Shown: positions 21,780 through 33,090, counted from the first letter of the stretch. The stretch: 64,000 bases of DNA from Asterella californica (GCA_036924285.1 JAYKYS010000010.1:11445001-11509000), one strand, 5' to 3'. Program-made: numbers and translations. Notes: generated by a model from the sequence alone, not told the origin.

Positions 21780-24700
21780 AGAAACAAAGGTGGAGGAGGA
21801 GGTCAAAGAGGTTACGACAACAATCCCAACCGAGGAAATCAAGGTAACTTTGGAGGCAACCAAGGTAACTTTGGAGGAATCACTTGTTGGACGTGTGGAG
21901 GTTCTCATTTCCAGCGAAATTGTCCTAACAATGGAGCAAGAGGTGTCGAAGCTGTCAGAATGAATGTGGGTGGAGGAAATCCATCACAAGGACGAGACAA
22001 GGGGGTGGCTACTATCGATGTCGTGCGAGATCCCATCTACGAGAAAGGAGAGAGTTCAAACTCTTCTCATGCACCGGTGGAGCTTTTAGCTCAAGAAAGG
22101 AAAAGAACTCGATTTTCTGATGAACCGGTTTTCATGGAGGAGTCAGCAAGTAGAAGTACTCGTTCGAGTAATATTTCGAGTACACCAAGGGAGCCAAGAA
22201 GGAAGCTGGGGATGACGGATTTCACCATTTCATCTTCCCAAGCGAGATATGATGTGGTTGAAGATGTGGGTGCTCAGAAAGCCAACATCACTGTTGGACA
22301 ACTGATCGCACTTAATCCCAGCTTACGAAGGGAACTCAGAGGAGGACTGAGTTCTAAGAGAAGCAAGAAGAAGAAACCCAAGAGCAAGACATCAAAGTCT
22401 GTGGGAGTTGGTGTGGTGGATGTGCATGCTTCAGAGGTATGCACTAGGGCTTCAAAGATTGAAGTCCGGTTGAATGATCACTACGTCTCTGACGTATTGG
22501 TGGATGGAGGATCGGCTGTCAACGCCATATCGGAGAGGTTGATGAAGAAGTTGGGGATGGAACCAACTCGCCCGGCTAGCATTGTCGTGGGGATGGGTAA
22601 CAAGCAACGGGTAAGACCTCTTGGTGTGTTAGAGAAGGTGGTCGTGTCTGTGATGGGAGTTCAAACATTGATGTCCTTTCAAGTGTTAAAGGACTCTAGT
22701 TATGATTTGCTCCTAGGTAGGCCTTGGTTGAGAGCTGTGCGCACCACTGATAGGTGGCACAAGGGATACTTACGGATTGGGCCTAGAGATCATAGAGTGA
22801 TAGTTCCTCTCTCGGGTGTTGGAGTTGTGACTTCTGACTCTGATAGACCCACTAGTGACTACTGGGAATCTGATACGGAGGACGATCAGAGTGTCTCAGA
22901 AATAGATACCGGAGATTCTTACGATCAAGAATCCTCGTCTGAGGATGAAGGATTTGGTCGAGATGAATCATTACATCAGCTTAGTGCTATTGACTTGTTG
23001 CTTCGACCAGCAGTGGAGAAAGATCCTGACAAAGAAGAGTTGAGTGAGGCAGAGATTGTGAGAAGACTCTCTACCCTGAAGTTTGGTATCAATGTCACTC
23101 AAGAAGAGAAAAGTAGATTCCTAGATATATTTCGAAAATATATCCATGTGTTTGCTTTCAGCTACAAAGATTTGAAGGAGGTGACTCTCGAGACTCATCG
23201 AATCGAATTGGAGGAGCATGCAAGATCAGTTCGACAGAAGCAGAGAAGGGTCAATCCCACAACGGCAATGATGGTCAAGGAGGAGATAGACAAGTTAAAG
23301 GAGGCGAGTTTCATCTATGAGGTGGAGAACTCAGAATGGGTTTCACCCATTGTGATTGTCAAGAAGAAGAATGGTAAGCTGCGAGTGTGCATAGACTATA
23401 AGAAGTTGAATGCAGTTACCAAGAAGGATTATTATCCTCTACCATTTATAGATGAGATTTTGGAGGAAGTTGCTGGTCATGAGTGGTATAGCTTTGGTGA
23501 TGGTTATAGTGGGTATAACCAGATCAAGATAGCACAGGAGTACCAACAGTTGACTACTTTCACTACTCCTTGGGGAACATTTGCATTTCGGGTGATGCCA
23601 TTCGGATTGTGTAATGCTCCGGCCACGTTTCAAAGGTTCATGAACAAGGTGTTTGAACCATTCATAGGGAAGTTTGTTCGGGATTTCATTGACAATTTCT
23701 GTGTGTACGGACGAAAGAAGGACCACTTTGATCATGTGATCAAAGTTTTGCAGCGGTTGGAGCAAGCCAACACTTCTCTAAATCCAGAGAAGTGCATCTT
23801 TGGCTGCGAAGAAGGTCTGCTGTTAGGGCACATCATTTCCAAGAATGGGATTGCGGTAGATCCTGAGAAGGTGAAGAAGATTGTGGATCTTCCATTTCCG
23901 ATCAACTTGACAAAGTTGAGGCAGTTTCTTGGTATGGTTGGATATTATCGTAGGTTTGTCTTTTCCTTCTCAAACAAAGCAATAGCTTTGACTATGTACA
24001 TGAAGAAGGGAGTTGATTTTGACTTGATAGTGCATGATCAGAAGGCAAAGGAAGCATTTGAGGAGCTAAAAAAGGCATTAGTGACAGCTCCTATACTTGC
24101 TAAACCTGAGTGGAGTAAAGCATTTATTCTGTATACGGATGCCTCCAATGTAGCAATCGGATGTACATTAAGTCAGCTAGATGGAGATGGGCATGATCAT
24201 CCTATAGCTTATGCTAGTAGGCAGATGGTTCCAGCGGAAAAGAATTACTCCGTGACTGAACGAGAAGGATTAGCGGTGATCTTTGGATTGAAGAAATTTC
24301 GACACTACTTGCTAGGAGGGAAATTTTCCATAGTCACAGATCACAAGGCTTTAAAGTATATCTTTAATAAGCCTAATGCCGAAGGTCGTATTGCTCGTTG
24401 GAAGATCCTTCTAACAGAATATGATTATGTGATCGAAGATAGACCAGGGAAGAAGCATGCGAATGCTGATCTTTTGTCAAGGGCTTATGATGATGAGGGA
24501 GAAGAACCGTTTGATGATTCATTTCCAGACGAGCATCTGATGACCATCACAAGCATCGAGGAGATACCGGACGAGTACAAGGAAATCTGGAGTTTCCTTG
24601 TAGATGGCTCTTTTCCAGAAGGTATGCATACCCGAGAACGTAACGCGTTGATCAAGAGATGCAAACCTTACACCATGGTGGAGGGAATTCTGTTTCATCA

Positions 24701-25877
24701 AGGAGCAGATGGGTTACTAAGGAGAGCAGTTGGTCAGAAGGAGGCATTCAAGCTAATGCACGAGTTTCACGACGGAACTGTTTGCGGAGGTCACTTTGCT
24801 GGTAAGATAACAGCCTTCAAGATTTTGGATGCGGGTTATCACTGGAGAGGGATTTTCAAAGAGTGTTTAGACTATTGCAAAACTTGTGACGTATGTCAAG
24901 CATTTGCTCTAAAGTCTACTAGAACACCTCCGTTAAGATCAATTCCAGTATTAGGGCCGTTTGAGAAGTGGGGTATTGACTTTGTAGGTCCTCTTAATAA
25001 GACACCTCGAGGCAATAGATACATTGTAGTCGCCACTGACTATTGTACCAAGTGGGTAGAGGCTAGACCTTTGAGAGAGACCAATGAAACAGAAGTCGGT
25101 AGATTCCTATGGGAGAGGATCATCACGAGATTTGGATGTTCGTTAGAGTTGGTCTCAGATAGAGGAGGAGAGTTTGTAGGGAGCATGACTACTGCTATGC
25201 TACAACACTTTTCTATCAAGCCACGAGTAACGACCTCATACAAACCAAATGCTAATGGTCTTGCGGAGAAGACCAATCTTACACTTTGTATGATGCTCGC
25301 CAAAGATGCTGGTGTTGAAACTGCGAAACATACTTGGGATAAGAGGCTACATGCCATCTTATGGGAGTACCGAACGACAACAAAGACTTCTACTGGATAC
25401 TCCCTATTTCGACTGGTTTATGGAGTGGAGTCCAAGTTGCCGATCCAATTCGAATTGGATACTTTTCAAACTATTCAACGAAAGTTGAAGAGGTCGAGAG
25501 GAGAAGACGTGGTCAGATCAAGAAGGGAGCAACTCATGGAGTTGGAAGAGACTCGAGCGGTAGCAATGATCCGCATGGAACGAGCTCAGGCGTATCAAAA
25601 GAAGAGTTACGACAAACGGTTGGGCAAGAGGGAGGTAAAACCTTTTCAAGTCGGAGATTGGGTTATGTTGTATGATGCTATCAGATTCAAGAGGGCTAGG
25701 AAGAAGTTTCTTCCGAGATATTTTGGTCCTTTTGTTGTAGATAAGGTGTGGAGCAACTTCACATATGACCTTCAGGAGTTGGGAGGAAGGAGATTTGATC
25801 GAGTAAATCATGACAAGTTGAAGTTGTTTCATCGACGAAAGTTCTCTCTTCACTCCGAGGACGGAGCGAAAATTTAG
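21780..25877 (+). CDS. element II nucleocapsid-pol polyprotein (PR-RT-RH-IN)
   Basis: One open frame continuing from gag past the UAG; the first ATG after it is at 21,960 (1,305 codons, numbering below). A zinc knuckle lies before that ATG. Protease site VLVDGGSAVN is near residue 182 (DGG, not the usual DTG/DSG). In RT, FGDGYSGYNQI has Asp514 and FGLCNAPATFQRF precedes the active site, which reads FIDN (576-579) in place of YxDD. RNase H shows LYTDAS, TEREGLAV and VTDHKAL. Integrase has an HHCC region ending CKTCDVC and the catalytic triad Asp1007, Asp1067 and Glu1103 (DX35E). A GPF-type C-terminal segment (FGPFVV) closes it; no chromodomain. Seen: full-length frame. Inferred: impaired reverse transcription because the second active-site Asp is Asn. 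Confidence 0.95.
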   Translation, partial: RNKGGGGGQRGYDNNPNRGNQGNFGGNQGNFGGITCWTCGGSHFQRNCPNNGARGVEAVRMNVGGGNPSQGRDKGVATIDVVRDPIYEKGESSNSSHAPVELLAQERKRTRFSDEPVFMEESASRSTRSSNISSTPREPRRKLGMTDFTISSSQARYDVVEDVGAQKANITVGQLIALNPSLRRELRGGLSSKRSKKKKPKSKTSKSVGVGVVDVHASEVCTRASKIEVRLNDHYVSDVLVDGGSAVNAISERLMKKLGMEPTRPASIVVGMGNKQRVRPLGVLEKVVVSVMGVQTLMSFQVLKDSSYDLLLGRPWLRAVRTTDRWHKGYLRIGPRDHRVIVPLSGVGVVTSDSDRPTSDYWESDTEDDQSVSEIDTGDSYDQESSSEDEGFGRDESLHQLSAIDLLLRPAVEKDPDKEELSEAEIVRRLSTLKFGINVTQEEKSRFLDIFRKYIHVFAFSYKDLKEVTLETHRIELEEHARSVRQKQRRVNPTTAMMVKEEIDKLKEASFIYEVENSEWVSPIVIVKKKNGKLRVCIDYKKLNAVTKKDYYPLPFIDEILEEVAGHEWYSFGDGYSGYNQIKIAQEYQQLTTFTTPWGTFAFRVMPFGLCNAPATFQRFMNKVFEPFIGKFVRDFIDNFCVYGRKKDHFDHVIKVLQRLEQANTSLNPEKCIFGCEEGLLLGHIISKNGIAVDPEKVKKIVDLPFPINLTKLRQFLGMVGYYRRFVFSFSNKAIALTMYMKKGVDFDLIVHDQKAKEAFEELKKALVTAPILAKPEWSKAFILYTDASNVAIGCTLSQLDGDGHDHPIAYASRQMVPAEKNYSVTEREGLAVIFGLKKFRHYLLGGKFSIVTDHKALKYIFNKPNAEGRIARWKILLTEYDYVIEDRPGKKHANADLLSRAYDDEGEEPFDDSFPDEHLMTITSIEEIPDEYKEIWSFLVDGSFPEGMHTRERNALIKRCKPYTMVEGILFHQGADGLLRRAVGQKEAFKLMHEFHDGTVCGGHFAGKITAFKILDAGYHWRGIFKECLDYCKTCDVCQAFALKSTRTPPLRSIPVLGPFEKWGIDFVGPLNKTPRGNRYIVVATDYCTKWVEARPLRETNETEVGRFLWERIITRFGCSLELVSDRGGEFVGSMTTAMLQHFSIKPRVTTSYKPNANGLAEKTNLTLCMMLAKDAGVETAKHTWDKRLHAILWEYRTTTKTSTGYSLFRLVYGVESKLPIQFELDTFQTIQRKLKRSRGEDVVRSRREQLMELEETRAVAMIRMERAQAYQKKSYDKRLGKREVKPFQVGDWVMLYDAIRFKRARKKFLPRYFGPFVVDKVWSNFTYDLQELGGRRFDRVNHDKLKLFHRRKFSLHSEDGAKI

Positions 25878-25890
25878 TCCGGGGGTAAAA
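25878..25890 (+). promoter_or_regulatory. polypurine tract of element II
   Basis: TCCGGGGGTAAAA between the pol stop and the 3' LTR; the purine-rich core GGGGGTAAAA abuts the LTR as expected for plus-strand priming. Confidence 0.75.
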
Positions 25891-26811
25891 TGTAACGACC
25901 TATGTTACACATAGGAAGTTTGTCTATTAGTAAGGTGTTTAGTTATAACTAAGTGTTGAGAATGTTTATTGGCTGCCAAAGTACTTTAAGGATGTATCAA
26001 GTTAGTCATGACTAGCTAAAAGTTAGTTATGGTTAAACTTAGCTGTACTTTTGGCAGAATTCAGATATTTGCTAAAGAATGAGCACTACTATCTTGTCAT
26101 CTTGTCTAAAAGGTAGAAAGGAGGTGGAAAGTATCCCTTATCTCCTTTTTGACTTGATATTAGTGGTTGAATTAAAGTTGTGGACTTTGTGGGCATTAAA
26201 AACAAGAAGAGATTCCACATGTTTCCTTTTTAGTGGGTCCTAGTGTAGAGGGGGGGTGGAAATTCGAGATTCCTTGAGAATATTCCAGAATCCTTCTAGA
26301 AGTTGTTGACTTTGAAGGAATAAGCCCATGTGAAAAGGTAAAAAGCCCATGTGATCAATGCTTTTACCTTAAGTAATATCTTAGTAAAACCCGGTAAAAG
26401 TAGTTACGGCTGAGTTACCGGGGGTACCAAAGTAAAAACCTTGAATGTATAAATAGAGGAGTAGAGAAGAGCTCCTCATCCTTATTTTCACATTGTCGTA
26501 ATGACAACTTGAGTAATATAGAGAATGTGGGATATTTTTAGCATGTGAGAACTTGAGAGACGTCGTTAGAATGAAGGATTTTAGTTGATGTGTTTAAGGA
26601 GATTTTTAGTTGATAAGTTTGTGGGTGTATGAATGAGTGAACTCAGCATTTTCCCTTCAAGTTCATGGTGTGCTTCCATCAAAGCCATCAGAGGTGACTC
26701 CTGAGTGAGAGACAGGCCCGACATGTTGCAGATTCGTGGATGACGATCGTAGAGGTTGAGAGATCGGGGGGGGGGGGGGTAGTTGATCGATAGGACCGCG
26801 GAGGGTTTACA
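25891..26811 (+). repeat. element II 3' LTR
   Basis: 921 bp. It differs from the 5' LTR by nine single-base transitions and by longer G runs (G14 at 26,766-26,779 against G7, and one extra G near 26,251). Confidence 0.97.
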
Positions 26812-26865
26812 GTTCTAAGCTTCCTGGATCTGTGTGCCAATAGTTAGTTTCATTTCGAACTAACT

Positions 26866-28744
26866 TTGATTGTAGTTGAATGTGTTGTGGGATTCTATCT
26901 TGCTAGAAGACAGGAACCGCAACCAGAAGTTGATAAGATACATCAGGGAGGGTTGGAAGAAGCCACTTCCCTGCTTCCAAGAGCTTCTTGGAAGACTCGA
27001 TCTTGGAAGATTGCAGTGAGTGCAACAAGAAGCAGGAGAAGAAGACGTTCTGAACCTGTGATCGGTTGTTCAGCATTTGGTCTCCCGAATCTAGTGGTAG
27101 AAGAAGAGGGACATTTGTTCTCAGTACTCTGGTGGATGCCTCCGACCAGAGGTAGAAGCAGAAGACGCACGGGTAAAGATCCTGAGTGGATAAATTCACC
27201 TCAACGAATCGCTTCTAGAGAGCAGCGGATATCCCTGAGACACCAAAGGAAAGAAGAAGAGCTCAGGAAGATCCGATCAGTAGAGTTGGAAGAGCCTTCC
27301 ATCTCGAGCATAATCTTTGGCGAAGACAGAAACCAACCGGGTGATCACGTGTTTAAAGTAGATTTTGGTACAGGTTACTCGGAAGACGTCTTCCCAAGTG
27401 CGGGAGAAGCTTTTCAAGGTGAAGGAAGACTAGAGGAGATTGTTCCAGACGTCTCGGAAGATAGCAGTGACAGTAGTTCTGACTTAGAAGACGACCTTCG
27501 TGATTCAGACAGGCCTGGACCTTCGAGAAGACCATCTCCACCACCTGAACCTGAGGAAGAAAGAAGTTGACAGTCGCACCAACCGGCAGTCGACATGGCT
27601 TCTCACACTCGGCAGAAGTACCATCCGTACGACGATGATGCTGACGCGGACGACTTCATCACGATGTTCGAGACCATCTCTAGATCCAACAAGGAAGACG
27701 CTGATGTCGACAGACTCCGTGTATTTCTTAGTTTGATCGTAGGTAAGGGAAGGAAATGGATGAGTAAGATGTTGGATGATGGTGTAGTAATGGCCGTTTG
27801 GGCTACTCTGAAGGCAGCTTTTCTGAAGAGGTTTAGAGGAGTGGGCTATGATCGGATGACCCTCATAGAACTTCAGAGACTCGAACGGAAGAAGAAAGAG
27901 ACACTGCGGGATTACATCGAGAGGTTTGAAGACCTCCTGGATCACATCCCTCAGAACTAAGGAAGACCCGGTTACTGTGCTCAGCAAGCTGTGGACTGAT
28001 ACTTGGGAGGATTGTCTCAAGATATGGAATTGTACTGCAGAAGAGGAGGAGGTGATGATTTAGTAGAAGTACAGAAGTATGCCGAGCAGTATGAAACCTC
28101 GAGCATCACTCGGAAGATGACGAAAGACAGAGAGAAGACCTCGAAGAAGTCCAAGAAGTCGAAGAAGTCTTCTAGGAAGTCCAAGAGGAAGTCCAAGTCC
28201 ACTGAAACTGATAACAGTGATTCGGAAGCATCCTCTACTTCTGAAGACTCTACTGTCGAAAGTTCAGAATCCGAATCTGAACAAGAGAAGAAGACGCGGA
28301 AGAAGAAGAAGGAGAAGACGCGAGCAAGGGAGGAAGTTGTGCAGAAGATGCCTCAGACTCAGATCATACAGTCTGCACCTGATCCCCGCATCGATGAGGT
28401 TCTGAAGCAGTTTGCCGACCTGAAAGTTCATCTTCTGAACCAGAAGGACAAGCGGAAGCAACCTACAGCTTCCCGACCAAACCTTTGGTGCAACCTTTGT
28501 AACTCTTCCGGGCACACCAGAGATCAGTGTACGCAGGACCAAGCTGTCAATTGGGCAGGATGGGAAGAAGACGATGAGAGATATCTACACGATCCGAGTG
28601 GGGAAACCTGCTATAGGATCGAGATGATACAACCCTTCACTCCTACGCCTCCCGCCCAATATAATCGTTATGTACCTAGGGATAGAACTAGCAATGTACA
28701 GACCAGGACACCTTGGCAACCTTCTTCATCACAACGACCTCTCA
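26866..28744 (+). pseudogene. element III gag (three in-frame stops)
   Basis: One reading frame of about 620 codons, broken only by stops at 27,568 (TGA), 27,958 (TAA) and 27,997 (TGA). The N-terminal third is rich in Arg/Glu/Ser with a Pro-rich end. The capsid-like core is around 27,640-27,950 (DADDFITMFETISR, FLKRFRGVGYDRMTLIELQ and LRDYIERFEDLLDHI). A Lys/Ser-rich segment follows, then the zinc knuckle CNLCNSSGHTRDQC near 28,490-28,530. All three stops are one C-to-T or G-to-A step from sense codons (CGA, CAA or TGG). It belongs to the leader at 17,999-18,043, from which it was separated by element II. Gag stops abruptly where a copy of the III LTR begins at about 28,754. Confidence 0.85.
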
Positions 28745-28753
28745 ATCCTCTTC

Positions 28754-29205
28754 CTTCTCCCTTCTCACTACTTCTCGCCTCTGTTTCGTGTTCCCCGCGC
28801 TTCCCCGATTGGTTGCAGGCAGCCTGATCGATTACCCCACCCCCATTTTTCCTATTGTGACATTGGGTGCGGAAGCGCTGCCCAATTTCTGTCAGACATC
28901 TTCCTACTTCTTCTTAAGTTCAATTCGAGCTTTCCTACACCTCGTCCCCAAATTGACGATCCCAGCCATCAATTTCCCTACCCTACTACCCCTCTACTCC
29001 CGAAACCTGGAACAGAAGACACTTCAGAAGATTGGGACATCTTCGGAAGACTGTCTTCGGAAGTCGACTGTAACCAATTCGTATCAAGAGTGGATTTGTG
29101 GTTCTTTTGTGTTAAGAGAGGCTTGGTACAAATCCTGAGTGGTGTGGTGAGTTCTTTTGTTATTTCGAGAAGTTGGAAGTCGGGAACTAGGCCTGTGCCT
29201 CCCGG
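28754..29205 (+). repeat. internal fragment of the element III LTR
   Basis: Closely matches 12,844-13,295 (for example TTCTCCCTTCTCACTACTTC and GCAGGCAGCCTGATCGAT) and more weakly copy 1 from about 7,567. It is joined on the left to III gag and on the right to unrelated sequence at CCTCCCGG. Neither edge is an LTR end, so it results from recombination or template switching rather than clean insertion. Confidence 0.8.
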
Positions 29206-29880
29206 TTTCATATCAATTGAATGAGTGAGTAATTCGGGGCGACCGCTGAAGCAGAGGGGGTCCGAAAAGCTCTCAATCTAGAACAGCAACTTCATAGAGC
29301 GAGATCTAGAGTTCTGTGTACAATCAGGAGGTCCAACTTCACAGGAGTGTTCAGCAAGCTGTGAACTGCAAATCCTGTAAGAATCTTCAAAAGTGATCAA
29401 GCCAATTCTCTGATCTAGGTTGAGATAGATGTCTGAGTACCAGAAATTGCCATAATTTCTCTACTCAGAACGTTTCTGCTCATATCTTGGTGCTCTGAAT
29501 TGATCTCACTGAAACTTCGTATGTATGATCAGTAGGGCCTCATTTACATGTAGGAGGAGTTCTGAAGTCTGAACCATCGTATGTTTCTGATTTTGGACTG
29601 TTAAAGTTCACTGTTTGACTTTATTACTGCTAGTCTGACTTGATTTTCACTTCCTGAACATACTGGAGGATCCATTAGACTTGAGTGAGTGTTTATAGTG
29701 TTCCCTTTTGATTTGAAGCCTACCTCTGTAGTAAGCAACCATAGCTTGAAGCCCAACGTTTCCCTAAGTAGACTGAACACAGCCTTCAAGTTCATATCAC
29801 AGTCAGAAGGTTCCGCCCTTCCTAGGAAAACTCTCAACTCGACATCTGGTGCTTCCACTGAGAGTTCTTGGGGTGATTGA
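29206..29880 (+). other. leader-like sequence before element IV gag
   Basis: Non-coding, with no LTR end or clear primer binding site recognised. It is placed where the untranslated leader of element IV would be. No other feature was seen. Confidence 0.4.
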
Positions 29881-32439
29881 TTGAGAAGGTTGAGTTTACT
29901 ACAAAGAGAAGAGATGGATCGCAAGGGCGCTGCTGCTGCTACTTCTACGGCTGCTGCATCTACGTCTACTGCAGCTCCTTCTGTAGCATCTGTGGCTACA
30001 ACGACGTCTGTATCTGGTCTGGATACGGCTGCGATTCTAAAGACCCTTGCGGCCTTGGTCCAACAGCATTCGATCGTTGGAGGGGGTGAGTTAAAATCCA
30101 CCAAGGCTTTGCAAGCAATAGTGAACAGATGTGGCAGATTTGAGGGTAGAGATATTTCTAGATATCTGCGTGAGTATCGAGGAGAGATGGAACTGGTTAG
30201 AGTCACTCATATAGAGATGACAACCAGTTTTGAGTTAGCTGTAATCCATGAGTTGCGGGACCAAGTTAGGGATGTACAGAGAAGAAATCTAGGTGTGTGG
30301 ATGAGTTTTGAGCGATCTCTTCGAGAGGAGTTTCTTGAAGAAGATTCAGAGAGAGTTACTAAGAGAACATTTCTGGATTGGATTGAGCAGCAACCTGGTC
30401 GGATGATGAGCCTGAATGAGATGCTGAGAGAGTTTGATCGGAGATACCGACAACTCTCAACTCTTGAGAGGATAACCTTAGATGCTAGGAGAACCGAGCT
30501 TTTCCTGCAAGCTACCGATGATGCTACGGCAGATCGGTTATGTTTTATGTTGGTCGATTGATCTGCTGAAGGAGGAGTTACTACTGATTGGGGAAGAGTC
30601 AAGGATGCTGTTGCCGTACTAACAAGGCAGAAGAGGGGAAGAGTGGTTGTGGGAGGACGTCCGCTTGCAGAAGTGACCGCTCAACCTCGCACTGCTCCTC
30701 AAGTACAGCAACCTCCGGCTCCGACTCCTAGATCTGTTGTACCGGTTGCAGTATCTTTGATACCAGTGATGTCAGTTCCTGCACAAAGGGCACTGGTTCA
30801 GAGACCTGCAGAGAACCATGGACAGCAGAACCAGATCGAAGACTTGATTCGGCAGATGAGAGAACTGAAGGTGGAGTTAGCTGGCCTGCAGAGAGAGCAG
30901 CCACCGGCGCCTGCTGCTGCACGTCCAGGAGGTGCTCCTGTTCGTAGATGTATCTGGTGTGACAGTCCTGATCATTTTCGTGGAGACTGTCAAGAGCTTA
31001 CGGCTGTCTTGCGAGATAGTGTGGTTCGCTACCAGAACGGTAGGCTACACCTTTCTTCGACTGGAGAACCGTTGAACACGCAGTTTGGACGAGGAGGCAT
31101 GAGAAGTTTATCTCAGATCGCCGCAGCTGCAACTGTAAATGGATTGATGATACCACTGGTAAATCTTGATGTATATGTCGGACATATTGAGGTTTCTTCT
31201 AATCCTACGTTGCTAGATAGGACTGCTGAGAAGAGTATTGCTCCCGTTCCATCTAAAACATTGAAGAGAGGAGCAGAGACTATACGTAAGGTCACAAGGT
31301 GGAGAGATCCTGTTGACACTGCATCTATCAAAGCATTCTTGGACGTGGATAGACACGTTCACTGGCAAGATGCGCCTGTGGAGGAAAAGAAGCGGCGAGA
31401 AGCCTCTGAACTTGATACTAGAGTTCCAGAGGAGACTAGAGATAGACGGAGAGTCACAAGGAGGCGAGCAGCCCTCCCAGAGGACATCCCGTCTACTTCT
31501 GCAGCTCCTCCACCTGCACCAAGTCCGATGGAGGACGTGAGATCCCAGCAGGAGCCAACGACTGCTGGTAGACGGTTTACTGCCCAAGAGAAGGAGAATG
31601 GATCGGCTTATAAATTGACGGCTGATATCGAGACTTCAACTGATCTCAAGAGCATCTTGGAGCAGAGAATACTTGATGCGTGAATCGAGTTTTCTCTTCA
31701 GGAAGTTCTTGGTATTGCGAAGAGGGAGTTTCACGAGCTGATCATCGACATCATCAAGCGGAAGAGACATGTGATGTCCGAGCAAGTAGAAAGTCAGATG
31801 ATTGATGTGGTAGGAGCTTCTATGAATGACGTAGAGTTCGGAAAGGTGCATTTTCAGGAGGCTGATGATACAGAGTACCAGCAAGAAGCGTTGGTTGCTG
31901 GTACCAACATTGCTGAATTTGAAGATGAAGAAACTGGCGACGAGAGTCCAGCTACCGATAGCGACTTCAGAAAAAGACACTGGGCTCGTGCTACGACTAC
32001 TACACGAGTTCGCCTTGGAAGCCTTGAACCTGTTGCTGCTTTGGTTGATCACGGTTCAGAGATCAACATCATGTCACGAGAAGTGTATGAGAGAGGTCAG
32101 TGGTCTATCGAATTGAACCATGGTTGGGTGCTACGAGCTGCAAACAACCAGAAGGGTGAGTTATACGGCGCTTGTCCTAACGTGAGAGTGAAGCTGGGTG
32201 ATGTGGAGGTAGATCAGCACTTCTTCGTGCAGTCTTTTGCTTCGTATCTTGTGATTCTTGGTCAACCTTATATCACTGCAGTTCGAATGGAGACGAAGGT
32301 GATGGATGACGGATCTCACTATGCTAGGATTCGTAGTCTAGATGATAGACGTTCTGTTCAAAATGCCGAAATTCCTGTCACCACCGTAATCACCACTTGT
32401 CTAACCTCGCTCCTACTGAGCTCACCTATCCCCTACTAG
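29881..32439 (+). pseudogene. element IV gag-protease (truncated, in-frame stops)
   Basis: Ty3-type gag and protease in one frame, interrupted by TGA at 30,559 and TGA at 31,681. An Ala/Thr-rich start precedes the capsid-like region (ALQAIVNRCGRFEGRDISRY, WMSFERSLREEFLEE, MLREFDRRYRQLS). A Pro-rich linker and the zinc knuckle CIWCDSPDHFRGDC (about 30,949-30,990) follow, then a charged segment with DRRRVTRRRAA. The aspartic protease shows VAALVDHGSEINIMSREVYE (DHG in place of DTG/DSG) and the flap-side FASYLVILGQPYITAVRME. Reading stops being recognisable near 32,350; no RT follows, so the element is truncated. Both stops could come from CGA by C-to-T change. Confidence 0.85.
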
Positions 32440-33090
32440 GACGGTCAAGGTAAGGACAACTTGTACCTGCCATCACCACAGACAGCCTCTCACGGTCTGT
32501 TGGTCGTCACTCCAATCGCACCATGAGAGAAACAAAGATAGTCAGACTGATCCGCAACTCCAACCTCACTATCGACAGCACACTGAAGTGAACTCACTCC
32601 GGAAATCAAGCGTCAACACAAGCAAATGCGGCGCACAAACAGGAAACAGAATATGGAGGAGTTCCAACCACAAGAAGTCCAAACGATAGCCCTCCACACT
32701 CAAACATTCACATAAAGAGAAACCCCATCCCATCCGGACTGACGCCTCCTCTTCGATGACCACATGCACAATATATGATCACCAACCGTCATAACTGACA
32801 CTTAAGATCACTAACTAGATGTCCATACCTCTAGTAGCTCCAAAAATATCCACGTGATAGCACTACTAGTTCACCCAAGACAACTGTCACTAATTGTCTC
32901 CGGATGCGTCTCCACGGTATAAGCAAACACTACCACAACTATAGCTTCCCCCTAATACTATGAGGTCGCCCTACCATTCCTCTAGGAACATGCGAGAAGA
33001 TCTCCTACTACCTGAGACAATTCCATAAGTACTTACACGCATCCCTGTAAGACACCAAGAGCTATTGGTCTAGTAGTAAAGCCAAAGCTA
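32440..33090. other. no gene seen; possible element I leader
   Basis: Short open frames only. If the LTR copy at 33,955-34,306 is the 5' LTR of element I, this stretch lies in its leader or gag start on the minus strand, but no gag motif was recognised. Confidence 0.35.

Larger units (their letters stand above)
18044..26811 (+). mobile_element. element II, near-intact Ty3/gypsy retrotransposon
   Basis: Complete unit of 8,768 bp: 5' LTR 18,044-18,956, primer binding site, long leader with two accessory ORFs, gag, pol (PR-RT-RH-IN), polypurine tract and 3' LTR 25,891-26,811. The ends are TG...CA and are flanked by the 4-bp repeat GTTC (18,040-18,043 and 26,812-26,815). It is inserted 20 bp beyond the III primer binding site, splitting the III leader. 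LTRs differ by nine substitutions, all transitions, plus two G-tract length changes, so insertion was recent. Coding capacity is nearly complete, but gag is followed by an in-frame UAG and the RT active site reads FIDN. Confidence 0.95.
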
